Origin: Nemophila menziesii
Taxonomy: Eukaryota; Streptophyta; Magnoliopsida; Boraginales; Hydrophyllaceae
Reading direction: 5' to 3'
Length of the DNA: 64,000 bases
NCBI GenBank assembly: GCA_029959085.1
Contig: JARWIR010000016.1
Coordinates: forward strand, 10,957,441 to 11,021,440
Shown here: piece by piece, positions 1 to 10,085 of the stretch
Numbering within the stretch: the stretch's first letter is position 1
How the letters are laid out: each line of letters opens with the position of its first letter
Notes under the pieces: model-generated
The model's database searches: none
Told to the model about the DNA's origin: nothing
Seen by the model: only the letters and a program-made list of their open reading frames with translations
Made by a program: the position numbers and the translations under genes

Positions 1-500
1 GTTTTGATTTCTGTTAGAAAGGACGAAAAAACCAAACACCTTTAAAATAGAGGAAATTGCTCCATAAACATAATGTAACACCCTGTTGGATTGTGATACC
101 TAATTATGTAGGCAAACTTTCTTTCTCGGGACGTTTCGGGTAATTATTCTTCTTGAACGATTGAACCAGCCTCTGCACTACATAGAATTAATCATTTTTT
201 TCTATAACTAAGTATCCCACAGCTGATGATTATCGGGGCACATGAAAAAAGGTTTATACATAAAATGTTAATAGACTAACCTTTTAAAGCGGAACTTCAA
301 AATTTAATAGCCTCTATCAGAAGAGACGCAATTGTCAAAGAATAGTACAACAAATAGATAAAAAGATATTTGCACCTTTGCAACAGATTGGATATCCCTA
401 ACAGCAATATCAGGTGCAAGAGCATAACTTGAGAAATCAAATCATTTGACAAATAAATTAATTAAAAAAATAAATGTCTTAGCTACTATCACAATCTGTC
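1..500. other. AT-rich intergenic DNA
   Basis: No reading frame, RNA gene or repeat boundary could be supported here. The sequence is AT-rich with short homopolymer runs. It is probably the 3' flank of the minus-strand gene fragment that ends near 507. Confidence 0.5.
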
Positions 501-506
501 CTAACA

Positions 507-759
507 CTAAAAAGAAGTAAAATAAAATGTCTTAGCTATCCTCTCTTCCAATTCCTCTGTGCTAAAATCATCACTTCCACCAAGCTCATCAAATCCAACC
601 TAAAACACATATTACTATATAGCATGGTTAATAAACACAGCTTTGTTTAAGTTCAGGTAAAAACACTTACCACATAATCATCCATCTTGGCATTTTTTAT
701 AAGAGCAAAAGTTAGGAGAATAACAATCTTAAGCTTCTCAACCAAGTATTGACTTTTCT
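507..759 (-). CDS. two-exon fragment of an unrecognised gene
   Basis: Two exons read on the minus strand: 759-671 and 599-507. They are joined in frame by a good donor (GTAAGT after 671) and an acceptor (TTTTAG before 599). The joined peptide runs KSQYLVEKLK, then INKNAK-like KNAKMDDYV, then VGFDELGGSDDFSTEELEER, and stops at 507-509 soon afterwards. The splice signals and the biased acidic C-terminus argue for real gene ancestry. I do not recognise the family. An acceptor-like AG lies before 759, so more exons may lie at higher coordinates, but I could not find them; the fragment may be a truncated pseudogene. Confidence 0.35.
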
Positions 760-1179
760 CTGCGTTAATTTTCACAAAAAAATGTGTTTGTGTGCTGCTT
801 TGCCAATATACTCAGATGCTTGTCAACCATATGTACCAAAACTATAAATGTTACTAGGAGAATCAGTATAAAGAAGCAAGAGAAACTGTTTTTTTTTATG
901 AAAAGCTCTTCTTCCCCTTTAAAAGCTAGATTAAATTTATCTCACAAAATGGATACAATATAGCGATTAATTCAAATTAATAACACGCTCTCCAAAAAAG
1001 ATCCAAATTCAACAACACGACTGTACTTATCAAAAGGAAATTCCCAACAAACAATTTAGCAGCTTTTTCTCATATTAAATTAGAAAACAGAATACAAACT
1101 CAAAAACTAATTCAATTCTTTAGAGTTTCAACGGTAAAATTTAAATTCTTTTTTTCCTTAATTTGGGTTCTTTGGCAAG

Positions 1180-2240
1180 CCTGTTGATGATGGTGGAGAA
1201 TGGTCCCTGAGTGGCAGTGGTTTTCTTGTGCAGAAGAGCGGCAAAAGTGCGACAGCAAACTGCTATATTAAAAGTGTTAGGAAGAAACAAAGGTGCGAGA
1301 TATAAAATAGAGAGGGAATAGAAAGCTACCAGCAACATATCTTATTAAAAAATAGAGACACGCCAAATGGATATCTCCTGCAAAACAATTCAAAAAATAT
1401 AGTATAAGACCAAATTGCTCGCTCCAACTGAAAAAGGCTATTCTCACCGCATCACTTCTCATACGGTCCATGTATTGTGTCAAAAAGTGCACTATGGGTC
1501 CCTGTATTGTGCAAAAAGTGCACTATAGGTCCCTGTATTGTGTAAAAAAGTGCACTATGGGTCCATGTATTGTGCAAAAATTGCACTATAGGTCCTTGTA
1601 TTGTGAAAAAATCCTACCATAGGTCCTTGTATTGCGCAAAACATCGCAGCCTATATTGTGCAAAATTGCACTATTGGTCCCTGTATTGTGCATAAATTGC
1701 ACTATAGTTCCCTGTGTTGTGCAAAAATAGCACTACAAAATGGCCAGGATTTGAATAAAAAAATTGAAAACAACACTGACTCTAATTATACTTAAATCAA
1801 ATAACACTGAAAATTGTAAAAGTGATGAGATTAGGTTAAAAATAATTCAATAGTATAATTAATGGCGTAGCCAAGCCGGTTGATGATGGTGAGAATGGCT
1901 CCCAAAAATTATTTTTTTACCTTAATAAGCCGGTTGATGATGGTGGAGAATAGCCAAGCCGGTTGATGATGGTGAAAATGGTCCCGGAGGTGTGGCGGTT
2001 TTCTTGTGTAGTAGAGCGGCTTGGTGGGAAGGTGGGAACATATTTCTTTTTGTTTTTTGTTCCTGCAAACAACCAAGCCCTTTATTCGATGGCGGGGAAT
2101 GGTTCCCGACTGGCGGCGTTTTCTTGTACAGGAGAGCGGCTTGGTGGGAGGTGTCCTGTGAAGTGATTTCTTTTTGTTTCTTTTTCCAACGCGGCTTTCT
2201 TGTGTAGGTGAGCGGCTTGTGGGAATGGGAGACCCGAGTG
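1180..2240 (-). repeat. dispersed and tandem copies of an ~85-110 bp unit encoding a peptide repeat
   Basis: A unit with the core GGTTGATGATGGTGGAGAATGG followed by TTTTCTTGTGCAG and AGAGCGGC recurs at about 1180-1262, 1865-1910, 1921-1950, 1952-2036, 2068-2155 and, in part, 2185-2235. On the minus strand it reads as repeated peptides of the form HQAALLYKKT or FAALLHKKTT followed by a Pro/Ser-rich stretch. The copies are separated by unrelated AT-rich DNA and by another tandem array (1455-1740). It is probably a decayed repeat or captured coding fragment; no function can be assigned. Confidence 0.55.
1455..1740. repeat. tandem array, ~31-34 bp unit, about 9 copies
   Basis: The unit is close to GGTCCCTGTATTGTGCAAAA followed by AGTGCACTATA. 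About nine imperfect copies run head to tail, with later copies more diverged. Diverged inverse-orientation versions of the same motif occur in intron 2 of the pseudouridine synthase gene and intron 1 of the capping-protein gene, so this looks like local amplification of part of a dispersed repeat. Confidence 0.8.
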
Positions 2241-2427
2241 GAGAGATTTCTTTTCATTTTAAAATTTGAAATGATATAAATTGTGGAAATCAGTTAGTGT
2301 ATCAAAAATAAAATTATAATAAATGGCCCAAATGGAATCTAACGGCTGAAAAATGTACATGGATATCAAGACATTTTTAGCTGTCAGTTTAAATTAAACA
2401 ATATGGACCATTAATTTATTTTGATCT

Positions 2428-2577
2428 AAAGGCTACGAATCAGAGATAGATAGTTAGCCTAGTGGTTAGGTTACTCCGCAGAGACCAAGAGGTCCTGGGA
2501 TCGAATCTCATTGGAGTCATTTACTCCGAGTCCAAAGTGGCTCTCTCATGTATTCAAAAAAAAAAGGCTAGGAATCA
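2428..2577 (+). mobile_element. tRNA-derived SINE with target-site duplication
   Basis: The body is 2443-2562. It carries an A-box-like TAGCCTAGTGG (from 2454), a B-box-like GGGATCGAATC about 40 bp later, and a poly-A tail at 2556-2562. It is flanked by near-identical 15-bp direct repeats: AAAGGCTACGAATCA at 2428-2442 and AAAGGCTAGGAATCA at 2563-2577. A pol III promoter, an A-tail and a target duplication together define a SINE. The 120-bp body suggests a short family or an internally deleted copy. Confidence 0.8.
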
Positions 2578-2756
2578 CAAAATTTTGATTTAAAGCCTAA
2601 AAAATATAGAGAGGAATATGAGACATTTTGGGCCGTCTTGTTGACCCATTCTCCCATATTATATAGATATATTCATACAAAATCTAAACTTATGAATAAT
2701 TTTAAAATCTAATTCAAAGTTAAAAATTATAACCATAAAATATAGTATGAATATAA

Positions 2757-2992
2757 GGGCCCGTTTGGAAGTGCTTATTTTAGAGTAAAAAAAACAGTTT
2801 TAGAATAAAAATTGAAAATTGAAAAGATTATTTTAATAAAATTGAAATCTAAAATCATTTTAAGTGCATTTTTTTAAGAAACACATATTTGGTGCTTCTC
2901 ATAAAAGTGATTTGAATGGTCTAAAACACTTTAAAAGTTCTAGAAGCACTTTTAAGTGTTTTTCTAAAAAAAACACTTCCAAACAGGCACTA
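2757..2992. mobile_element. hAT-like MITE
   Basis: About 235 bp bounded by imperfect terminal inverted repeats: GGGCCCGTTTGGAAGTG on the left and CACTTCCAAACAGGCAC on the right. These ends are characteristic of plant hAT-derived MITEs. The interior is AT-rich, noncoding and partly palindromic. I could not identify a convincing 8-bp target duplication, so the exact ends are uncertain by a few bases. Confidence 0.7.
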
Positions 2993-3646
2993 AGTCTTAA
3001 GCAAACTTATAATATTTTTTAGGATTTAAACCAAAAGAATATGTACAATTATCTTTTTTAAGAATTTATGACCCTTGTTGCATACTTACTCTAAAATATA
3101 AAAAAAAATTAGCATGTAACTATAACGTCGGATCGTCTTCATCAATAAGTTATTGAAGTTATATTTTTATACATTTTTGAGTGGTCTTGCATACTATATA
3201 ATCTAAACCATGTATTATTTGAAAACTTTCATTTAATACCTAAGGCATTCCTTAATAATTATATTATGTTTGTCTCGTAACTTTTTTATCAGTATAATTT
3301 ATTTTTAGTCTGGATCTTATTCCGCGGGTAAACCCAAACCCCCATAAGGATCTAAGTTACGGGGCAGGCGAGTTATGGGACTTCTTTTTCTTTACGGAGC
3401 AAGGTGTGTGATAGGTAATTTTGTTCCAAATCCACCATGTTGACATCCCTAATTATATATGTTTATATAAATTAATTTTTAAATTATTGTTGTTATTATT
3501 GTTTCATTAATCATATTTCAAAGTGAAATTATTGCATATACATTGAACTTGTTTCCAAGAATGCTGCTCTTCCCATCATGGCTCCAGTCGTGGATAATAC
3601 TTCAGTCAACAATCCTGATATTTGTAATATTATTAGTAATGTGTAT
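2993..3646. other. AT-rich DNA without supported feature
   Basis: No coding potential was seen. A short stretch at about 3320-3455 is less AT-rich and resembles the ends of dispersed plant repeats, but no terminal repeats or target duplications could be identified. Confidence 0.4.
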
Positions 3647-4647
3647 TGTTGTCTCCCTTTCAGTGAGATATACATACGCTTTGGAGACATCATTTTAGGT
3701 TGAAATTGGTCTTGGTTGGTTGATTTATAGGCATATTTTGCTATATTGCACTTTCTTTCTTCAGATTTGTATTATTGTCAGTTTAGAGCTTTTGTGTGTT
3801 AATTTGCTTGTTTAGTGTGAAGTTCTTAGATACATGGATGCTAGGAGGCGTTAAGATGAAGAGAAGAAGTGAAGTTTAAAGTCCAAGAGCTAAAGTAAGT
3901 GTTAAAGGAGCAAAACCTTGTTTTATAATTTAATGTTTATTTCGGATTTGGAATTATTTCTAATTTAAATTAAGTTGGGTATTTTGTATTGACTATTATT
4001 TTTTACTTTTTTACTACCATTAATATCGCGAATCAGGGGTAGGTTTTAGTAATTAGCCTATTCACTAAGTGTGGTGATCATCCAGAGTTGGGGGAGGGTT
4101 AATTACAGAACTAGGTAATAGACGTGTGGTATTCGTCATTGATCCTGGCGGGCTTCACTAACCACGTAGCCAGTTGTGTTTTATGCATAATCATCTGAAA
4201 GTAGCTTATAGTCACCCTAACAGGGTCTGTAATACCGTAGGATTGCAGTTTACCCTGACGAGAGTTAGGACGATTATAGAGTCCCGACTAATTCCAAAAT
4301 ATCGATTTTACCTTTAAACAAATGCATTAGATTTACAAACTTAGGTGATTCCCTAGCGTGACTCAATTATATCTCTCTCATCTTTAGTAATCTTTTCAGT
4401 TTAATCTTTAGTTTAATTTACATTCTTGCATTTAGTCTTTATCTATTAAAAATAAAACAAAAATATTTATCTTTTATTTATATTTACAATTAATCCTACT
4501 TTTCATTTAAACACGTTGTTCTTACCTCACAATCCATGTGGAGACGATTATCCCGTTATTACTTATTTATTACTTAGACGACCCGTACACTTGTGGTAGT
4601 CGTTTCTCTTCTTTAGTGTGATTTTTATCACACTCTAGGGGTGATCA
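3647..4647 (+). mobile_element. solo LTR, Athila-type Ty3/gypsy
   Basis: This 1,001-bp block starts TGTTGTCTCC and ends GTGATCA. It aligns in order with the LTRs of the complete element at 41,960-51,706: a GAGACATCATTTT block near the start, GTTTAGTGTG, the TATATCTCTCTCATC block, and TTTTTATCACA(C)(T/C)CTAG at the end. Its flanks, TGTAT (3642-3646) and GGTAT (4648-4652), match at 4 of 5 positions, as expected for a 5-bp target duplication. No internal retrotransposon sequence adjoins it, which points to LTR-LTR recombination. It is clearly older than the complete element. Confidence 0.72.
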
Positions 4648-4714
4648 GGTATTAAAGATTTTGTCAAATTTTTAGGCCATTTTTTGTTTTTAATTTTTAG
4701 AAAAGGAAATACGG

Positions 4715-4965
4715 TACTTCCTCTGTCCACTTATGTTTGTCCTTCTTTCTAAAAAGAGGTGTCCAACAATATTTGTCCTTTTACATTATCAAGACTTTTT
4801 TCTCCAATTTTTTCAATATCACCCCTTACTAATTAGTTAAAAACAATGGTGCAATAAATGATATTATACTTAATGAATAAGGGTAATATAGTAAAGAGAG
4901 TATGTAATTAATGTTTATTTTAAGATTTGTGCCACAAAAAGTAGGACAAACATAAATGTAATATA
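4715..4965. mobile_element. Stowaway-like MITE (Tc1/mariner-type)
   Basis: It begins TACTTCCTCTGTCCAC, the plant Stowaway consensus end. ATGTTTGTCCT near the left is mirrored by AGGACAAACAT near the right. The outer right terminus has decayed, so the 3' boundary is approximate. The interior is AT-rich and noncoding. Confidence 0.55.
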
Positions 4966-5455
4966 TTGAGTTGTCAAACACTTGGTTCGTTTCGAAACCT
5001 CACCCGTTAGTATTTATCCTTTTGAATGACAATTCCTCACACCGACCAAGGATTGGCAAAATTTGTAATAACTTTTCTTTTGTTTTAATATATTAAGTAT
5101 TTAAAGAAAAAAAAACTTGTTTGGAAGAAGTTTGGGATGAGTTATTAAGAAGGGAGAAAATTACAATTTCCAGCCCAAATTACAAAACATTATAAATTAA
5201 GGCTTCATTAGTTACTTCTTCTAAATAAGTCCTTAGTTTCATTTACTGATTTGGCCAATTACCTATATACCCTTTCTTTTTATTTTAAATTATTTTTTAT
5301 TTTATTGTTTTTTTAATTAAGTTCCAATCCGACATGGATACGCACGAAGTGGGTACAGATCCATATAAGCTCCCAATTGTGTTCAGACTTATTTTTACAT
5401 TTTTTACGGTTCATTTGTCGTGTAATGAGTTAGTATCGAACAATAGTTCATTATA
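4966..5455. other. AT-rich DNA without supported feature
   Basis: No gene, inverted repeat or tandem structure was identified. The right part may already belong to the GC-rich repeat that follows. Confidence 0.4.
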
Positions 5456-5612
5456 CAGTCAAAATCCACTAGTATAGGTACAAAATATAATGGGCCTGTT
5501 CCCATTAGGCCTGTACCCATATGGGGGCGGTATACATCCTCCAGTCAAAGTCCACTAGTATAGGTACAAAATAAAATGGGCATGTTCCCATTGGGCCTGT
5601 ACCCATATGGGG
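5456..5612. repeat. two tandem copies of a 71-bp segment, 86-bp period
   Basis: Copies at 5456-5526 and 5542-5612 share CAGTCAAA(A/G)TCCACTAG, a TAGGTACAAAAT block and CCTGTACCCATATGGGG, with few differences. They sit at the left edge of the GC-rich repeat at 5613-6690 and share its GGGTACAG/CTGTACCC words. Confidence 0.85.
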
Positions 5613-6690
5613 TTATACCCTTGGGGGTTGAAGGGTCCCTGATTCATTTCTGCAAAAGACAATTAGATTAAAGAAAAAAACACAATCAATAAAAAACACA
5701 ATCAATAAGGAGACGGGCTGGACTGTACCCACGGGCTGGATTGGATCAACGAGCTGGACTGTACCCACGACCTGGATCTGCAAGAAGGAGACGAACCAGA
5801 TCTGCAAGAAGGAGACGAACTGGACTGCGAAGATGTTCGCGACAGTGGCGGCGGGTCTCTTCTTTAGCGCAAAGGTGTCTCGGAGGAAAGAGAAGAGCCA
5901 CGCGCGAAGGTTTGTGGGGGCTTCGGCGGTTGGCTCTCGGAGATCTGGTGGCTCCGTCTTCGTCGATGGTGGTGGGGAGTTGACAAGGTGGGAAGGGGAA
6001 GAACGAAGCGCAGCAACTTCGTGGTGGATCTGCTTCGCGGTGGTGCTGATGTACATCTGCTGAGAGGGAGGGCGGTGGTGCTATGGTTCGAGATGGGATT
6101 GGTGCTGTGATTCGAGATGGTGGTGCTGTGATTCGAGATGCGATTGGTGCAGCAGAGCTGAATCGGAGCTGTTGGTGGTGCAGCAGTTGTTGTGGTGCAG
6201 CAGCGCTGGTACTCGAACGGCACATCGACCTCGTGGCTATGGCTTCTCGAACGTCACGGTGGAGGATCTGGTGGCTATGGATTATCGAGGTTCAGCATCC
6301 ACAACAGGGGAAGGGATGTAGTTTTACAGAAGAGTGGTGGTGTGATGATGACAGTACAGTGGAGGCTTATGTGGTGGTGGCAGTGGTGCAGTTTCGCAAC
6401 AGAGGTGGGTGAAGAAGGTAGTTGTGGTGCAATTTCGGATGAGAGAGAAGAGAGGGAGTGCAGGTTTAGAGAGAGAGAGCACAGGGGGTTTCGTGTTTCG
6501 TAATATAATGGGTAATGGGATTAGGTTTTGGGTTTGGATTGGGGCGGTATCAGAAGAAGTAGTGGGGGGCTTTTTGGGTATTGTTGGGTTTTAGTTGGTA
6601 TCCAATTACTAGTTACTAGGGGAGGCCTTTTAATATTAACCCATATGTTGTATGGGCCGCGTATTATAATTGCCCCTTAATGGGCCGGTT
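5613..6690 (-). repeat. GC-rich repeat of unknown type (copy A)
   Basis: Against an AT-rich background this kilobase is GC-rich and open in several frames, the usual effect of composition rather than of genes. Minus-strand frames give Pro/Ser/His/Arg-rich low-complexity peptides. It contains internal short tandem repeats: ATTCGAGATG units at about 6089-6155, and a 30-bp GGATCTGCAAGAAGGAGACG unit at about 5775-5820. Read on the minus strand, its order resembles the repeat at 57,540-59,170: GGCCCA-rich start, CT-rich tract, ACC-rich tract, GGGTACAG words. It may be LTR-like or a captured-fragment transposon; no terminal structure settles it. Confidence 0.45.
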
Positions 6691-6841
6691 ATTGGTTGTG
6701 TTATATTTGGTGCTTTGTCCCAATAATAAAATGTAAATTCATGTGGCCCAATAAATAAATAAATAAAGAGAGTGACGTAATAAGAAATTTGCTCCAACCC
6801 AGAATTTTTAAGGTGGTCTCCTCACACGGCGGAGTAGCAGC
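6691..6841 (+). promoter_or_regulatory. short proximal promoter/5'UTR of the pseudouridine synthase gene
   Basis: About 150 bp separates the GC-rich repeat from the start codon at 6842. It contains a GTGACGTAAT element, which holds an ACGT core, near 6773. No clear TATA box was seen. The gene's upstream control region is therefore short or lies within the repeat. Confidence 0.35.
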
Positions 6842-9800
6842 ATGACCACCAAGGACACTGAGCTTACTGTGTCCACCAACGCCGACGCGCAACTCATCGC
6901 AGCTTTACAAATCCAACTCCACTCTCTCCGCAATAGATTAAAAGTATTATTCTCTTACATGCTTCTTATATATGTATATATTAATGGAAATCAAAATTCA
7001 GGAACTAGAGTCTGAAAATGCAAAAATCTCTGCTCAGCTTTCGAGTTGCCATTGCCAAAAGGTCAGTAGTAGTCAGTACACTATATTCATAAGCAGTAAA
7101 AAAAAATTGAATTCTAGTATATACTCAGCCCAAGTTAATTCTACTCTGCAAAATCATTTAGCCTTATAATCGGCATTCCAGTGTTAGAAACAGTTTGATT
7201 TGTAGTTTGAAAAATCGCATACTATCAAATTTTGGTGTGGGAAACAACTCATTGAACCAATCGATAAAGCAATCTTAGTTCTGTTCTATAGTTATACGCA
7301 AATGCTCTGTACACATTTTATTAATTGAAGCTAAAATGTTATACCCCTAGTGGTTTTCAAATTCTGCAAATTATTAATCTGTTCCATGACTACATTAATG
7401 AACACTAAGGTGTATCTAATCCCAAATAACTCCTTTGTGGCAAATCGAGTTTTGGATCAGGATGAAAAAATTGTGATTATAATTACGCTATATGGCACAT
7501 TGTTCCTTTTGTTATGCAAAGATGTTATATATATACTCTTGATATTGTCTAATGTTGCAAATTTACCCCTCAGCATGGACCTATGGTGCAACTTTTTGGA
7601 ATTACACATGGGTATATTTGCTATCTTTGAAACACGGTATAATTGGATATTTTGTGTAGCTATATTTGAAACACAGAGGTATATTTGCCTATTTTGATAT
7701 TTAGCATAATACAAGGACCAATATGCAATTCACCCTTTTCTAATTGTGGTGGTTCTAAGTTTTAACCCAAACACATGAAATGTACCCATCTAAGAAATGA
7801 AACTAGTTGTGCTATTAAATGAAGGGTATATTGGGGACATATGCAGAATTGTTAAGACCAAATGGTTTTGTTCCCTATTTCTTGAACATATTAAGAATCA
7901 AAGGGTGTAATATGATGGTTCCTCTTGTATTGAATATAAATGATACTCTCTTATATTAATGCAGATGGAGCAAAGTATTAGTAATATTACTGTAAATAAT
8001 GGTAATCTAGTTGTCAAAAAAGCAATTGACCAAAGGAAACCAAAGGAAATAAACCCAGGTTTTTGCACATATATATCATCATATGTAAATAAGCATTAAG
8101 TAATAAATTTTCCTTTTCTAATTTTTTTTTAATTTGAGAGTAGGTTCTGATTCAAGGACAATGTGGCAGTTTCAAAAGAGATATGTAGCATTAAAGATAA
8201 TGTACTTTGGCCAGAGGTAATTGTTGAGTAAATCTCCTATACTTTATGTATAAATTTTTTAAATAGTGAAGTCTTAATGTTGCACATATTTGTATTAATG
8301 ATATAAGAAGCTAAGTTTTTAAAGGTTAATTCCATAAAAGATAGTGTTAAGATTCTGTTATTGGATATGCTACAGGTTTTATGGATTTGCTTCAGAGGCA
8401 CATGCAGAACCAACAATTGAGGTTAGTTTGTGACCTATCTTGTACTTTTTATATACCGAAAAGTTAATATCTAATAATTTGTGTAGTCTGAAATATTTAA
8501 AGCTCTCAAGAAAACAAGGCTTAATAGTGGTGTTAAGAAGGAGTTACAATATTCAAGATGTGGTAGAACAGACAAAGGAGTTTCCTCTGTTGGGCAAGTA
8601 ATTTCTCTATATATTCGATCAAACCATGAGGATGGAGAAAAAACACATGGTACATTTCTTTATTACAACAAATTTGTATCAAATTTTTTATTTTTATTAA
8701 TTGTTGTGTACAGAAGAAGGTGAAATGGACTATGTGAAAATACTAAATGCAGTTCTTCCCAATGATATTAGAGTATTGGGTTGGTCTCCTGCTCCAATAA
8801 ATTTCAGCGCAAGGTTTATATATATATTATTTTATTTTATTACTGCATAAATGCTTCATTTTTTCCTTATTATTTCTACTAAAAAAATGCAGGTTTAGTT
8901 GTACGGGTAGAGTGTACAAGTACTTCTTTTGGAGAGAAAACCTAAATATAACGGTAAACATATTTATATGACAAAGTGTTTATCATGAAAATAAGAACAC
9001 AGAGGAGGGGCATTTTTGTCTTTTTACAATTCTGAGGTATTTCTGTTAAAAATGTATATTTCTAGGCAATGGAGAGTGCGGGTAATAAGTTCATTGGGGA
9101 ACATGATTTTAGAAACTTTTGTAAAATGGATGCTGCTAATGTACACAATTATAAGCGGTATATCTCAGTGTTTGAAATATTTCCTTGTAATGAAAGGTAT
9201 GTTTTTCACTTTTAATTAAAAAGAGTTAGCATCTAATGCTCTACATTTGTGTATATATATAAATATAATATTTGTTAATACAGATTTAAAGAAGATGAAC
9301 TTTGGGTTATAAAAATCAAAGGTAGTGCTTTCCTATGGCATCAAATTCGATGCATGGTTGCTATACTATTTATGATTGGGCAAGGTCTTGAATCCCCTAA
9401 AGTACGTAAATTAATATTTTCATGAAATTAGTTTTTCCAATGTAAGAGTAAAGATCCTCGATTGTAATAATATTTGAAATTATTAATTTATAGGTGATAG
9501 ATGAGTTACTTGATATCGAAACAACACCAAGGAAACCTCAATACAAAATGGCTCCAGAAATTCCATTAGTTCTTCAATCTTGTGAATTTGAAGGCCTAAA
9601 ATTTGTTTGTTCATCAGGTAATGTCAAAAAGTTAAAAAAAAAAAAAAAAATCATTAATTTGTTAATGCTAAAATTTGAAAATGTACTTATTAACAGTTGC
9701 TAGGAAAGCTTTACATGCACATTTAAAGAGTGAATGTCAAAGTTATAAACTCAAGGGTGCAATCTTTCAAGAGGCTTTAATGAATTCTTTAAGTATTGAG

Positions 9801-10085
9801 AATGGTACATAAATAAGTAATAATTATTTTATTTTCTTCTTTAGTACGATAACTTAATTTTTATTTTATTTTTTTCAGATGACAATGAAGTAAATAATGG
9901 AACAAGAAAGAAAGAACCTTGTCATGTTCCACTCATGTCACGACCCACTGAGCGTGAGTGATTTCATCCACTGTGTATTTCACGCTCATTTGGGTTTTTC
10001 TTAAATGTGATTCTGATTTTTTTTTTCAGCCTCGTACGAGGAGCGAAGGGTTAAGTTCAATCGAGGATCCGAAATACAAAGTTGA
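6842..10085 (+). CDS. tRNA pseudouridine synthase, PUS3/DEG1 (TruA) type
   Basis: A TruA-family enzyme that isomerises U38/U39 in the tRNA anticodon arm to pseudouridine. Fourteen exons join in frame with GT-AG introns: 6842-6943, 7002-7061, 7965-8058, 8144-8216, 8376-8421, 8487-8649, 8714-8813, 8893-8953, 9066-9196, 9284-9401, 9494-9617, 9697-9804, 9879-9953, 10030-10085. The total is 1,311 nt, 436 aa, a normal length for eukaryotic PUS3. Residues about 16-54 form a leucine-rich, probably coiled-coil N-terminus. A YFGQRFYGFASE substrate-binding segment follows at about 106-117. The catalytic motif is RCGRTDKGVSSVGQVISLYI, with the catalytic Asp near residue 154. EHDFRNFCK and FLWHQIRCMVAILFMIGQG are conserved TruA blocks. 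Intron 2 (903 bp) carries a dispersed repeat. The gene looks intact. The subcellular site cannot be read from the sequence; known eukaryotic relatives act in nucleus and cytosol. Confidence 0.93.
7440..7737 (-). repeat. dispersed repeat in intron 2 of the pseudouridine synthase gene
   Basis: About 300 bp is homologous to a segment in intron 1 of the capping-protein gene (24,690-24,906). Both contain TTGCAAAT(T/C)T(T/A)CCCCTCAGCA, GGTGCAAC(T/A)TTTTGGAAT and a block of the type GAAACACA...TTTG.CTATTTTG, then GGACCAA(T/C)A. The inverse complement, CAAAAAGTTGCACCATAGG, matches the tandem unit at 1455-1740. It is noncoding and removed by splicing. Confidence 0.7.

Noticed and set aside
5613..6594. 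Six or more overlapping open frames of 60-159 codons on both strands
   Set aside because: All are low-complexity and composition-driven in a GC-rich repeat; no domain, start context or splice structure supports a gene.
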